DNA of 64,000 nucleotides from Collinsella sp. GTDB taxonomy: Bacteria; Actinomycetota; Coriobacteriia; Coriobacteriales; Coriobacteriaceae. The translations under genes and the position numbers were made by a program. Below are positions 41,171 to 48,710 of the stretch, piece by piece (position 1 is the stretch's first letter; each line of letters begins with the position of its first letter). The notes beneath the pieces are model-generated. The model was given only the letters and a program-made list of their open reading frames with translations. It was not told the DNA's origin and made no database searches. The DNA lies in assembly GCA_019414245.1 (NCBI GenBank), contig DXMK01000005.1:58460-122459 (forward strand), in the 5' to 3' direction.

Positions 41171-42064
41171 ATGTCTACCGTCACTACCATCAAGCTCGGC
41201 AGCCTCACCGCGGCCATCGATTCCATGGGCGCCCAGCTCACGAGCCTTGCCCTCAACGGCAACGAGTATCTGTGGCAGGGCGACCCCGCCTTTTGGGGCA
41301 AGCATGCGCCCATCCTGTTCCCCATTGTGGGCTCGCTGCGCAACAACACGGCGACGTCTGCGGCTGGCACCTGCGAGATGCCGCGCCACGGCCTCGCGCG
41401 CATCGTCGAGCACAAGCTGGTCGAGGTTTCGGAGGACGGCTCCTCGGTAACGTACGAGATCACCGACACGCTCGAGTCGCTCAAGGCCTTTCCGTTCCAC
41501 TTTAAGCTCAACATGACCTATGCCCTGACTGGTGACGCCACACTTACCCAGACCTTTGCCGTCACCAATACCGGCGACGTGGACCTGCCGTTCTCGGTGG
41601 GCGGCCACCCCGCATTTAACGTACCTGCTCCCGGTGCCGAGGACGAGGCGTTCGAGGATTACGAGCTGGCATTTACCGAGGCTTGGACCAACGAGGCCCC
41701 CATCATCACGCCCGATGGCCTCATGACGTTCGAGGGTAGCTACAAGGCTCCCGATAACTCGGACGTGCTGCCCATCACGCACCGCAGCTTCGATAACGAC
41801 GCCATCATGTTCACCGATACCCCGGGCTCCACGCTCACGCTGCGCGGCCGCAAGTCGGGCCACGGCGTCAAGATCGACTTTGAGGGCTTTAAGTACATCG
41901 GCGTGTGGTCTGCCGCCAACGACGCCCCGTTTGTGGCGCTCGAGCCTTGGACCGGTCACACCACCATGTCCACCGAGGACGACGTCTTTGAGCACAAGGT
42001 CAACACCATCACCTTGGCCCCCGGCGCTACCGATAAACGCAGCTTTAGCGTCACCTTGCTCTAG
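41171..42064 (+). CDS. Aldose 1-epimerase-family protein
   Basis: 297-aa galactose-mutarotase-fold enzyme (YeaD/LacX-like) that should interconvert sugar anomers. Features include GSLTAAIDSMGAQLTSL at the start, GNEYLWQGD, the conserved MPRHGLAR, SVGGHPAFN and a late catalytic-type Glu in VALEPWTGHT. The ATG at 41171 follows GGAGGAAGTAGC. Copy C of the structured intergenic element starts within a few bases of the stop. Confidence 0.88.
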   Translation: MSTVTTIKLGSLTAAIDSMGAQLTSLALNGNEYLWQGDPAFWGKHAPILFPIVGSLRNNTATSAAGTCEMPRHGLARIVEHKLVEVSEDGSSVTYEITDTLESLKAFPFHFKLNMTYALTGDATLTQTFAVTNTGDVDLPFSVGGHPAFNVPAPGAEDEAFEDYELAFTEAWTNEAPIITPDGLMTFEGSYKAPDNSDVLPITHRSFDNDAIMFTDTPGSTLTLRGRKSGHGVKIDFEGFKYIGVWSAANDAPFVALEPWTGHTTMSTEDDVFEHKVNTITLAPGATDKRSFSVTLL

Positions 42065-42065
42065 A

Positions 42066-42220
42066 GGTTCCGCCGCTCGGTCGATGCTGCGTGCCGTCCA
42101 GAGCGATAATTTGTCATTCAAAAGGCAAGGCATAGACCTTCTGGTCATGCCTTGTCTTTTTCATGCCACTTGTTCGCTCTGGACGTCGCTCGCCGGCATT
42201 GCCAAAACATCGACGTCCCC
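42066..42220 (+). ncRNA. Structured intergenic element, copy C
   Basis: P2 CGTCCAGAGCG (42095-42105) / CGCTCTGGACG (42175-42185); P2b TGTCAT (42112-42117) / ATGCCA (42163-42168), one mismatch; extended P3 from 42121 with GGCATAGACC, loop TTCT and GGTCATGCC. The conserved single-stranded TTCAA and TTGTTCGC segments are present and the 3' tail TTGCCAAAACATCG is shared with copy D. P1 is degenerate here (GGTTCCGCCGCTCGG..). Confidence 0.65.
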
Positions 42221-42327
42221 AATGACTACCATGTGTCTATTAATTTTTCGAGCTTGTGCTGCACTGCTGGTCGCTGGCGTATATCCTGTTAAGTCGTCAG
42301 CATACGATTCAACAGGGAAGGCAGATT

Positions 42328-43254
42328 ATGCATTCTCCCCATCAGCGCGACGCGCATCCACAGCCGGTGTGCAGCCGTCGCATCTTCTTGGGTAGCGCTC
42401 TCGCTGCGAGCGCTTCCGTCGTCGCCGGCGCGCTCGCCGGCTGTCAGCGTCCGTCCACGCTCAAGGTGGTTCAGCCCACGACGGGCGGCGGTCGCGACGA
42501 CCTGTCCGATTCCGTGATCGGCAAGGACAAGATCCGCATTGGCATGGAGGCGGCCTACGCCCCGTACAACTGGCAGGTTTCCGAAGCCAGTGAGTACACT
42601 ATCCCCATCGACAACGTGCAGGGCGCCTATGCCGATGGCTACGACGTGCAGATTGCCAAGATCGTCTGCAAGGCCCTCGGCGGCGAGCCCGTCGCCGTCA
42701 AGCAGAGCTTCTCGGGTCTCATCGACTCGCTCAACAACGGCCAGATCGACCTCATCATCGCCGGCATGAGCGCCACGCCCGAGCGTGAGGAGTCCGTCGG
42801 CTTTTCCGACCCGTACTTTATCGGTTACTTTGGCCTGTTCGTAAAAGAGGGCTCGCCCTACCAAAATGCGACCAAGCTCAGCGACTTTAGCGGCGCTACG
42901 GTCCTCGGCCAAAAGGACACCATGCTCGATACCGTCATCGACGAGATTCCGGGCGTTGTGCACAAAAACCCGGTCGATTCGGTTCCCACGGTGTTTTCGA
43001 ACCTGCTGCAGGGTACCTGTGACGCCGTGACGTACAACACCGAGAACGAGAAGGGCTATATGGCCCAAAATCCGGGCATTGTTCCTATTCATTTTGCCGA
43101 GGGCGAGGGCTTTAAGCAGGAGGTCGCGGCAAACGTCGGCTGCCGCAAGGGCTCGGACAAGCTGCTTAAGCTCATCGACAAGACACTCAAGGGCATCAGC
43201 CAAGAGGAGCGCGACCAAATGTGGGACGCGTGCCTCGACCGTCAGCCGGCATAG
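42328..43254 (+). CDS. Amino-acid ABC transporter substrate-binding lipoprotein
   Basis: 308-aa extracytoplasmic solute-binding protein. The N-terminus has a twin-arginine-like CSRRIFLGSAL and a lipobox ending ALAGC, so it is exported, probably through Tat, and lipid-anchored. The mature part is a family-3 amino-acid binding fold (IRIGMEAAYAPYNW, DGYDVQIAKIVCKALG, DLIIAGMSATPEREE, SVGFSDPYF). The ATG at 42328 follows AGGGAAGGC. The permease and ATPase genes follow; the whole looks like a polar amino-acid importer, exact substrate unknown. Confidence 0.92.
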   Translation: MHSPHQRDAHPQPVCSRRIFLGSALAASASVVAGALAGCQRPSTLKVVQPTTGGGRDDLSDSVIGKDKIRIGMEAAYAPYNWQVSEASEYTIPIDNVQGAYADGYDVQIAKIVCKALGGEPVAVKQSFSGLIDSLNNGQIDLIIAGMSATPEREESVGFSDPYFIGYFGLFVKEGSPYQNATKLSDFSGATVLGQKDTMLDTVIDEIPGVVHKNPVDSVPTVFSNLLQGTCDAVTYNTENEKGYMAQNPGIVPIHFAEGEGFKQEVAANVGCRKGSDKLLKLIDKTLKGISQEERDQMWDACLDRQPA

Positions 43255-43263
43255 GGAGGCAGC

Positions 43264-44412
43264 ATGAAAACCATCAATCGTCTGGCCTCCTTTATCAAGG
43301 CCGACCACCGTTATGTGTACCTGGGCACGAGCATCATCGCGGCGCTCGGCCTGGCGTTTAGCCAACGCAACCCCGCGCCGCTGAGCTTCTTGGCGCCTAC
43401 GGGCGTGTTCCAAGACTGCCTCTGGGCAATCCTTTGGGCCTGGCTCGTCGTGTCGGCGGCGGCGCTGGTCACCAAACTCATGCACTGGAATGACTATCGC
43501 GAAAAGTCGTCGTTCGCATCCGAGCGTTTCCGTCGTGGCGCACGCTTAGGCAGCTACGTCGTGGTCGCCATCGCGGCGGTCTTTTTCGTGGACCGCTGCG
43601 TCATGTCGTTTATCGACCTGGTGCAGGTGAGTATTGTCTCGGACTCCAACCCCAGCGACTTTTTGTCGAGCCTGGTCTACATGACCTACAAGAGCGGGGA
43701 CTTCTTTATCCGCGGCATCGAGATCACCATCGCACTTGCGACCTTCGGTACCGTCATCGCTTTTTTCCTTGCGCTGCTCTTTGTGTTTTTGCGCATTCAG
43801 ACCTTCGATCGCGTGGACAACGACTTGGTGCGCTTCTTTAAGAGCATTGGCCGAGGCTTTGCGACCATCTACTCCACCATCGTGCGTGGCACGCCCATGA
43901 TGGTCCAGGGCCTACTCATCTATTACGCGGGCTTCACCGTTTTGCGCGGCATGGGCTTCGAGACCGCCCAGGCCAACCAGATCTGGAGTACCTTCACTGC
44001 TGGCCTCGTCACCATCTCGCTCAACTCTACCGCCTACATGATGGAGGTCCTGCGCGGCGGCATCGAGTCCATCGATCCCGGCCAGGCCGAGGCTGCGCGC
44101 TCGCTGGGCCTGTCGCAGTGGCAGGCTATGCGCAAGGTCGTGTTCCCTCAGGGTATTAAAAACGCGATCCCGGCGCTCACCAACGAGCTCATCATCAACA
44201 TCAAGGATTCGTCGGTGCTCTCGGTCATCGGCGTGTTCGACCTCATGTACGCCACCACCACCGTCGCCGGCGTGTACTACCGCCAGATGGAGGTCTACTG
44301 CGTGGCGCTTGTGGTCTATCTGATCCTGACGCTCGTGGCGAGCCGCCTGCTCGAGGCCTTTGGCAAAAAGCTCGGCGCCGAGGCTCCGGCCACGCTGCCC
44401 AGCTCTAACTAG
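43264..44412 (+). CDS. Amino-acid ABC transporter permease
   Basis: 382-aa permease. The C-terminal ~220 residues are a HisM/GlnP-type domain (IVRGTPMMVQGLLIYY; EAARSLGLSQWQAMRKVVFPQGIKNAIPAL, the EAA loop). The first ~150 residues add extra hydrophobic segments not usual in GlnP. GGGAGGCAGC precedes the ATG, 9 bp after the binding-protein gene. Confidence 0.92.
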   Translation: MKTINRLASFIKADHRYVYLGTSIIAALGLAFSQRNPAPLSFLAPTGVFQDCLWAILWAWLVVSAAALVTKLMHWNDYREKSSFASERFRRGARLGSYVVVAIAAVFFVDRCVMSFIDLVQVSIVSDSNPSDFLSSLVYMTYKSGDFFIRGIEITIALATFGTVIAFFLALLFVFLRIQTFDRVDNDLVRFFKSIGRGFATIYSTIVRGTPMMVQGLLIYYAGFTVLRGMGFETAQANQIWSTFTAGLVTISLNSTAYMMEVLRGGIESIDPGQAEAARSLGLSQWQAMRKVVFPQGIKNAIPALTNELIINIKDSSVLSVIGVFDLMYATTTVAGVYYRQMEVYCVALVVYLILTLVASRLLEAFGKKLGAEAPATLPSSN

Positions 44413-44434
44413 GCTTAAGACGAGGAGAATCATC

Positions 44435-45220
44435 ATGGCAGATACCGCCACTACCGGCACTGCGGCAGCCGTGCAAAACCAAGAGCCGCTTATCCGCGTC
44501 GAGGGCCTGCGCAAGAGCTTTGGCTCGCTCGAGGTACTCAAGGGCATCGACTTGTCCGTCAATCCCGGCGAGGTCGTCACCATCATCGGCGCCTCGGGCT
44601 CGGGCAAGTCGACCTTCCTGCGCTGCCTCAACCTGCTCGAGACCCCGGACGCGGGCCACATCTGGTTCCACGGCCAGGACCTCACGGCCGAGCGCTGCAA
44701 TATCAATAAACTGCGCGAGGACATCGGCATGGTGTTCCAGGGCTTCAACCTGTTCAACAACATGGACGTGCTCGACAACTGCACGCTCGCGCCCGTCACG
44801 CTCAAAAAGATGAGCAAGGTCGAGGCCGAGAAGGTCGCGATGGAGCATCTGACCAGCGTGGGACTCGAAAAGTTCGCGCACGCCGCCGTGGGTCGCCTGT
44901 CCGGTGGTCAAAAGCAGCGCGTGGCCATCGCTCGTGCCCTGTGCATGAATCCGCAGATCATGCTGTTTGACGAGCCGACCTCAGCGCTCGACCCCGAGAT
45001 CGTGGGCGAGGTGCTCGAGGTCATGCGCAAGCTCGCTGCCGACGGCATGACCATGGTCGTCGTCACGCATGAGATGGCCTTTGCCCGAACCGTGTCCGAC
45101 CGCGTGGTCTTTATGGACAAGGGCGTGGTACTCGAGGACGCCGCGCCGGCCGAGCTCTTTGGCAATCCCAAACACCAGCGCACCCGCGAGTTCCTCTCGC
45201 GTTATCTCGAGGACAAATAA
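44435..45220 (+). CDS. Amino-acid ABC transporter ATP-binding protein
   Basis: 261-aa ABC ATPase: Walker A GASGSGKST, Q-loop GMVFQGFNLFNNM, signature LSGGQKQR, Walker B IMLFDEPTSALDPE, H-loop VVTHEM. It resembles GlnQ/HisP. I chose the ATG at 44435 because GAGGAG precedes it. It completes the importer operon 42328-45220. Confidence 0.94.
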   Translation: MADTATTGTAAAVQNQEPLIRVEGLRKSFGSLEVLKGIDLSVNPGEVVTIIGASGSGKSTFLRCLNLLETPDAGHIWFHGQDLTAERCNINKLREDIGMVFQGFNLFNNMDVLDNCTLAPVTLKKMSKVEAEKVAMEHLTSVGLEKFAHAAVGRLSGGQKQRVAIARALCMNPQIMLFDEPTSALDPEIVGEVLEVMRKLAADGMTMVVVTHEMAFARTVSDRVVFMDKGVVLEDAAPAELFGNPKHQRTREFLSRYLEDK

Positions 45221-45243
45221 CCGATTGCAAACGCTTATGTGGC

Positions 45244-45268
45244 AGGGCCGCTCCGGTGGGGCGGCCCT
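45244..45268 (+). terminator. GC-rich hairpin after the amino-acid importer
   Basis: Stem AGGGCCGC / GCGGCCCT with internal CC/GG pairs and a GGT loop, lying 24 bp after the ATPase stop and 25 bp before the M20 peptidase start. With no T-run it may attenuate rather than fully stop transcription into the peptidase gene. Confidence 0.5.
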
Positions 45269-45292
45269 CGTCATCACAATCGAAAGGATGTC

Positions 45293-46708
45293 ATGGCCGA
45301 GGTTTGGCGCTTCTTTGCGCATGAGGATGATTTTGCCGATATAGACGAGGCCGGCGCGTGCGAGCGCTTGGGCCGCGTGCTGTCGTTTCCGACCATTTCG
45401 AGCATGGATGCCGAGGCGGTGGACTGGCAGCCCTTCGACGACCTGCGCGCCTATATGCAGCAGGCCTGGCCGCGCGTGTTTGCGGCGGGCGAGGTCGAGC
45501 TTATCGATCATTCGCTGCTGGTGGCGCTTGCCGGCAGCGATCCAGCTCTTAAGCCCGTTATGCTCATGGGCCACATGGATGTGGTTCCCGTGGTGCCGGG
45601 TACCGAGGCCGACTGGACGCACGCCCCCTTTAGCGGGCACGTGGACGACACCTACATCTGGGGCCGCGGCGCGATCGACATGAAGGACCAGGTCGCAGGC
45701 ATTCTCGAGGCTGTCGAGTATGCGCTGGGGCACGGTTGGCAGCACGAGCGCACGCTGCTCCTGGCCTTTGGCCAGGACGAGGAGACGACGCAATACGGCG
45801 CAGGCGCCATCGGCCGCGTGCTCGAGGAGCGCGGCATTGAGCTTGAGTACCTGATCGACGAGGGCGACTACCGCATCGTTCCGGCTGCCGAGTACAGCGC
45901 GGGCGAGGGTTGGCTCATGCACGCCGACCTCGCGGAGAAGGGCTATGCCGACATTGTGCTCAAGACAAAGAGCGCGGGTGGACATTCTTCCAACCCCTAC
46001 GGCGGCACGTCGCTCGAGGTGCTCAGTCGTGCCATTACCGCAATCTGCGATATCGAGTGGCCGACGCGCGTGACCGACTTGCTCGCCGCCCAGCTTGTCG
46101 AGTTGGGGCTCTACACCGCCGATGAAATTGCCGCCAACGGGGATGCCATTGTCCGCGATTGCCTCGCCAGCAAAAAGCTCTATCCGCTGGTGACGACCAC
46201 CTGCGCGCCCACGCAGATCGAGGGCGGCAGCACCGGTGCCAACGTAATGCCGCAGGATATGTGGGCCAACATTAACTTCCGCATGCTCGAGGGCATGAGC
46301 GTGGCCGACGTTGTGGCGCGCTGCCGTGGGGCGGTTGCCGGGGCGGACCTTGCCGGGCGTGTCGAAGTGGAGCTGGGCCCCGGCAGCTCCGAACCCTCTC
46401 CGTCCCCGCGCATCGGTGGTTCCGGCCTCGAGACGGTTCGCTCCATCGCCGCCCGCTATTTCCGTGATCCAGAGGGGACGGAGGAAAACGGATCATTCGA
46501 GCCAGTGGCAATTGTGCCCTCGACCGTGATCGGTGCGACCGACGCCGCCAACTACCAGCACATTTGCCCTGAGTGCATTCGCTTCTCGGCCTTTGTGGTC
46601 GACGATGACGAGTGCGACCGCGGTGTCCACGGCACCAACGAGCGCATCACCCGCCGAGCCTACCTCCAGGGCATCCGTTTTCTCATCTCCCTGCTCCAAA
46701 CGCTCTAG
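45293..46708 (+). CDS. M20-family metallopeptidase
   Basis: 471-aa di-zinc M20 peptidase (PepV/carboxypeptidase-like). Metal-ligand motifs are MGHMDVVPV, WGRGAIDMKD and FGQDEETTQ, with the later HSSNPYGGTSLEVL dimer region. The ATG at 45293 follows GAAAGGA. Codons at 46474-46497 (product GTEENGSF) coincide with a 24-bp repeat also found non-coding at 27750, so a repeat segment appears to have become part of the frame without breaking it. Its position after an amino-acid importer suggests peptide use. Confidence 0.9.
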   Translation: MAEVWRFFAHEDDFADIDEAGACERLGRVLSFPTISSMDAEAVDWQPFDDLRAYMQQAWPRVFAAGEVELIDHSLLVALAGSDPALKPVMLMGHMDVVPVVPGTEADWTHAPFSGHVDDTYIWGRGAIDMKDQVAGILEAVEYALGHGWQHERTLLLAFGQDEETTQYGAGAIGRVLEERGIELEYLIDEGDYRIVPAAEYSAGEGWLMHADLAEKGYADIVLKTKSAGGHSSNPYGGTSLEVLSRAITAICDIEWPTRVTDLLAAQLVELGLYTADEIAANGDAIVRDCLASKKLYPLVTTTCAPTQIEGGSTGANVMPQDMWANINFRMLEGMSVADVVARCRGAVAGADLAGRVEVELGPGSSEPSPSPRIGGSGLETVRSIAARYFRDPEGTEENGSFEPVAIVPSTVIGATDAANYQHICPECIRFSAFVVDDDECDRGVHGTNERITRRAYLQGIRFLISLLQTL

Positions 46709-46740
46709 AATTCGACCAAGCGACAGTCCCTTTGTTAGCC

Positions 46741-46786
46741 GTTGGGGACGTTCTTAAACGACTAGTCGTAAAGGAATGTCCCCAAC
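46741..46786. repeat. TTGGGGACGTTCTTA hairpin, copy 1
   Basis: Arms GTTGGGGACGTTCTT and AAGGAATGTCCCCAAC with a central AAACGACTAGTCG. Relatives are at 48265-48320 and 63927-63976, all sharing the self-complementary centre CGACTAGTCG. Half of a TGTGACAAAGGG repeat (CGACAGTCCCTTTG) lies just before it. The remainder of the 291-bp gap holds a GTATGGG / CCCATAC inverted repeat (46845-46877) and a short leader frame. Confidence 0.7.
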
Positions 46787-46891
46787 GGCTACGTCCGCTC
46801 ATTCCGTGCGGGTTATATGCAGGTTTGCCTGCGCACGCTATCATGTATGGGTTAGACCGCAACTATGTACCCCATACGCGAAGGGATGCGC

Positions 46892-46918
46892 ATGTATCTG
46901 AAGATCGACATGTTCTAG
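46892..46918 (+). CDS. Possible 8-codon leader peptide upstream of prfA
   Basis: ATG-TAT-CTG-AAG-ATC-GAC-ATG-TTC-TAG encodes MYLKIDMF. AAGGGATG lies at a good distance upstream, and the GTATGGG / CCCATAC inverted repeat lies just before that. It begins 108 bp before prfA. It could be a translated leader or chance; there is no family evidence. Confidence 0.25.
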   Translation: MYLKIDMF

Positions 46919-46999
46919 CCGGGCTTACCCCCGCATCGGCGCCCCGCGCCCCATCAATTCTGCCGATTTTCACCTTCACGCATATAAAGGAGTCCCGCC

Positions 47000-48067
47000 A
47001 TGCGCGACAAGCTCGAAAAGATTATCAAGGCCTACGAGGAGCTCGAGAAGAAGCTTTCCGACCCGGCCGTCGCCTCCGACATCAAGGAGTTCACGCGTCT
47101 CAACAAGGAGTACGCGCACCAGTCTGACCTCATCGCCGCCTCGCGCGAGTACATCGGCGCGCTCGATGACATTGAGGCTGCCAAGGAAATGCTCCACGAT
47201 ACTACCGATGCCGATGAGAAGGAGATGCTCCAGATGGACATCTCCGAAAACGAGGCCAAGCTTCCCCAGCTCGAGGAAGACATTAAGTACATGCTCATCC
47301 CAAGCGACCCCAATGACGACAAGAACACCATCGTCGAGATTCGCTCCGCCGCCGGTGGCGACGAGGCGGCCATCTTTGCCGGCGATCTGTACAAGATGTA
47401 CCAGCGCTTCTGCGAGTCGCGCGGCTGGAAGACCACCGTGCTCGACTCCAGCCCTAGCGAGGCCGGCGGCTTTAAGTCCATCGAGTTCAAGGTCGAGGGT
47501 GACCGCGTCTACTCCGTCATGAAGTACGAGTCCGGCGTGCATCGCGTCCAGCGCGTCCCCAAGACCGAGTCCCAGGGCCGTATCCAGACCTCCACGGCAA
47601 CCGTCGCCGTGCTTCCCGAGGCCGAGGAAATCGACGTCCAGATCAACCAGTCCGACCTGCGCATCGACACCTACTGCGCCTCCGGCCCTGGCGGTCAGTG
47701 CGTTAACACCACCTACTCCGCCGTGCGCATCACCCACCTGCCCACCAACACCGTGGTGCAGTCGCAGGAACAGCGCTCCCAGATCCAGAACCGTGAAGTC
47801 TGCATGCAGATGCTGCGCGCCCGTCTGTACGAGATGGAGCTCGAGAAGCAGCAGGCCGAGCTCGGTGCCGAGCGCCAGAGCCAGATCGGCCACGGCAACC
47901 GTTCCGAGAAGATCCGTACTTACAACCAGCCCCAGGACCGCGTGACCGATCACCGTATCGGCTTCAACTCCACCTACAACGGCGTCCTTCTGGGCGACCA
48001 GCTCGGCACCGTCATCGAGGCGCTTGCCGCCGCCGAGCGAGCCGAGAAGCTGGCACAGGCAGTTTAA
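47000..48067 (+). CDS. prfA: Peptide chain release factor 1
   Basis: 355-aa class I release factor reading UAA and UAG. The catalytic GGQ (Gly231-Gly232-Gln233) is present, the codon-recognition tripeptide reads PKT in RVPKTESQ, and RF1-specific SGVHRVQRVP and RITHLPT are conserved. Around the GGQ the sequence is SGPGGQCVNTTYS, with Cys and Tyr where His/Ser and Asp are common. AAAGGAG precedes the ATG. prmC, which methylates the GGQ glutamine, lies downstream. Confidence 0.96.
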   Translation: MRDKLEKIIKAYEELEKKLSDPAVASDIKEFTRLNKEYAHQSDLIAASREYIGALDDIEAAKEMLHDTTDADEKEMLQMDISENEAKLPQLEEDIKYMLIPSDPNDDKNTIVEIRSAAGGDEAAIFAGDLYKMYQRFCESRGWKTTVLDSSPSEAGGFKSIEFKVEGDRVYSVMKYESGVHRVQRVPKTESQGRIQTSTATVAVLPEAEEIDVQINQSDLRIDTYCASGPGGQCVNTTYSAVRITHLPTNTVVQSQEQRSQIQNREVCMQMLRARLYEMELEKQQAELGAERQSQIGHGNRSEKIRTYNQPQDRVTDHRIGFNSTYNGVLLGDQLGTVIEALAAAERAEKLAQAV

Positions 48068-48235
48068 GTTACGGCGTTTTACCAAACGCCGTAACGGCTC
48101 GACGCTGCAAACGCCCCTAAGCGGCAATCTGACGTTCAATTTCAAGGGCGCGACCAGAAGGTCAGCGCCCTTTCATTTCACGTCACCTTGCTCGCTTAGG
48201 GGCGTTTTCGCTGACTTATGCTCAACCTGCGGCGG
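48068..48235 (+). ncRNA. Structured intergenic element, copy B
   Basis: Starts at the base after the prfA stop. P1 GTTACGGCGTTT / AAACGCCGTAAC is a perfect 12-bp stem with loop TACC; P2 AAACGCCCCTAAGCG (48109-48123) pairs perfectly with 48193-48207; P2b TGACGT (48130-48135) / ACGTCA (48180-48185); P3 GGGCGCGACC / GGTCAGCGCCC (48146-48170) with loop AGAA. Conserved GACGCTGC, GGCAATC, TTCAAT, TTTCA and ACCTTGCT segments join the stems. Compared with copy A, many stem bases change on both sides together. Confidence 0.75.
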
Positions 48236-48264
48236 GGCACTCATTGGGGACAGACTTAAATGAG

Positions 48265-48320
48265 TAGTCGTTGGGGACGTTCTTAAACGACTAGTCGAAT
48301 AAGAACGTCCCCAGCGACTA
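48265..48320. repeat. TTGGGGACGTTCTTA hairpin, copy 2
   Basis: Arms TAGTCG and TGGGGACGTTCTTA pair with TAAGAACGTCCCCA and CGACTA, with one mismatch over 21 bp, around AACGACTAGTCGA. A partial copy (TTGGGGACAGACTTAAATGAG) precedes it at 48244. Beyond it, 48321-48710 is AT-richer and holds no confident gene; a weak promoter (TTGCCA, 15 bp, TACAAT at 48658) may serve prmC. Confidence 0.75.
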
Positions 48321-48348
48321 GGTTGGGTACATTGCTTTGAGATGTTAT

Positions 48349-48591
48349 TCAATCAGCTTTGATAGGCATTGAGCTGTTTACCTGCTTAAAGCAATGAGCG
48401 GCATTCGTCTGCGATCGAAAATAATGCTCAAAATATCGTTCGCGAAGTCGCGGGGTCCTTTTTGGTGCGTCGCGCGTCAAGTGATTTGGCAAGTTCTTGG
48501 TTAGATATTGGTCAGTTTTGGGCAACCTTGCCAAAAGCTTGACGGATGCAGATTTAGACGTCGACGAATGAACACTTCGGGTGGGCTCCAA
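48349..48591 (-). CDS. Possible small basic protein, unsupported
   Basis: An 80-codon minus-strand frame in an otherwise empty 390-bp gap. The product is basic and Ser/Lys/Arg-rich with no domain, no membrane segment and no clear ribosome-binding site. The region is AT-richer than average and may be purely regulatory. Listed only because nothing else explains the stretch. Confidence 0.15.
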   Translation of the reverse strand: MEPTRSVHSSTSKSASVKLLARLPKTDQYLTKNLPNHLTRDAPKRTPRLRERYFEHYFRSQTNAAHCFKQVNSSMPIKAD

Positions 48592-48710
48592 GCAAAAATC
48601 TGGGCTGATTCTCGATAATCGCCTTCAATCGTCCCTTGCCAGGCGCTGGCCTCGCTTACAATCTGCTCCGACATTCGCGCGCCGCCCGGCGCTTAAGAGG
48701 GGAGGGCCCC

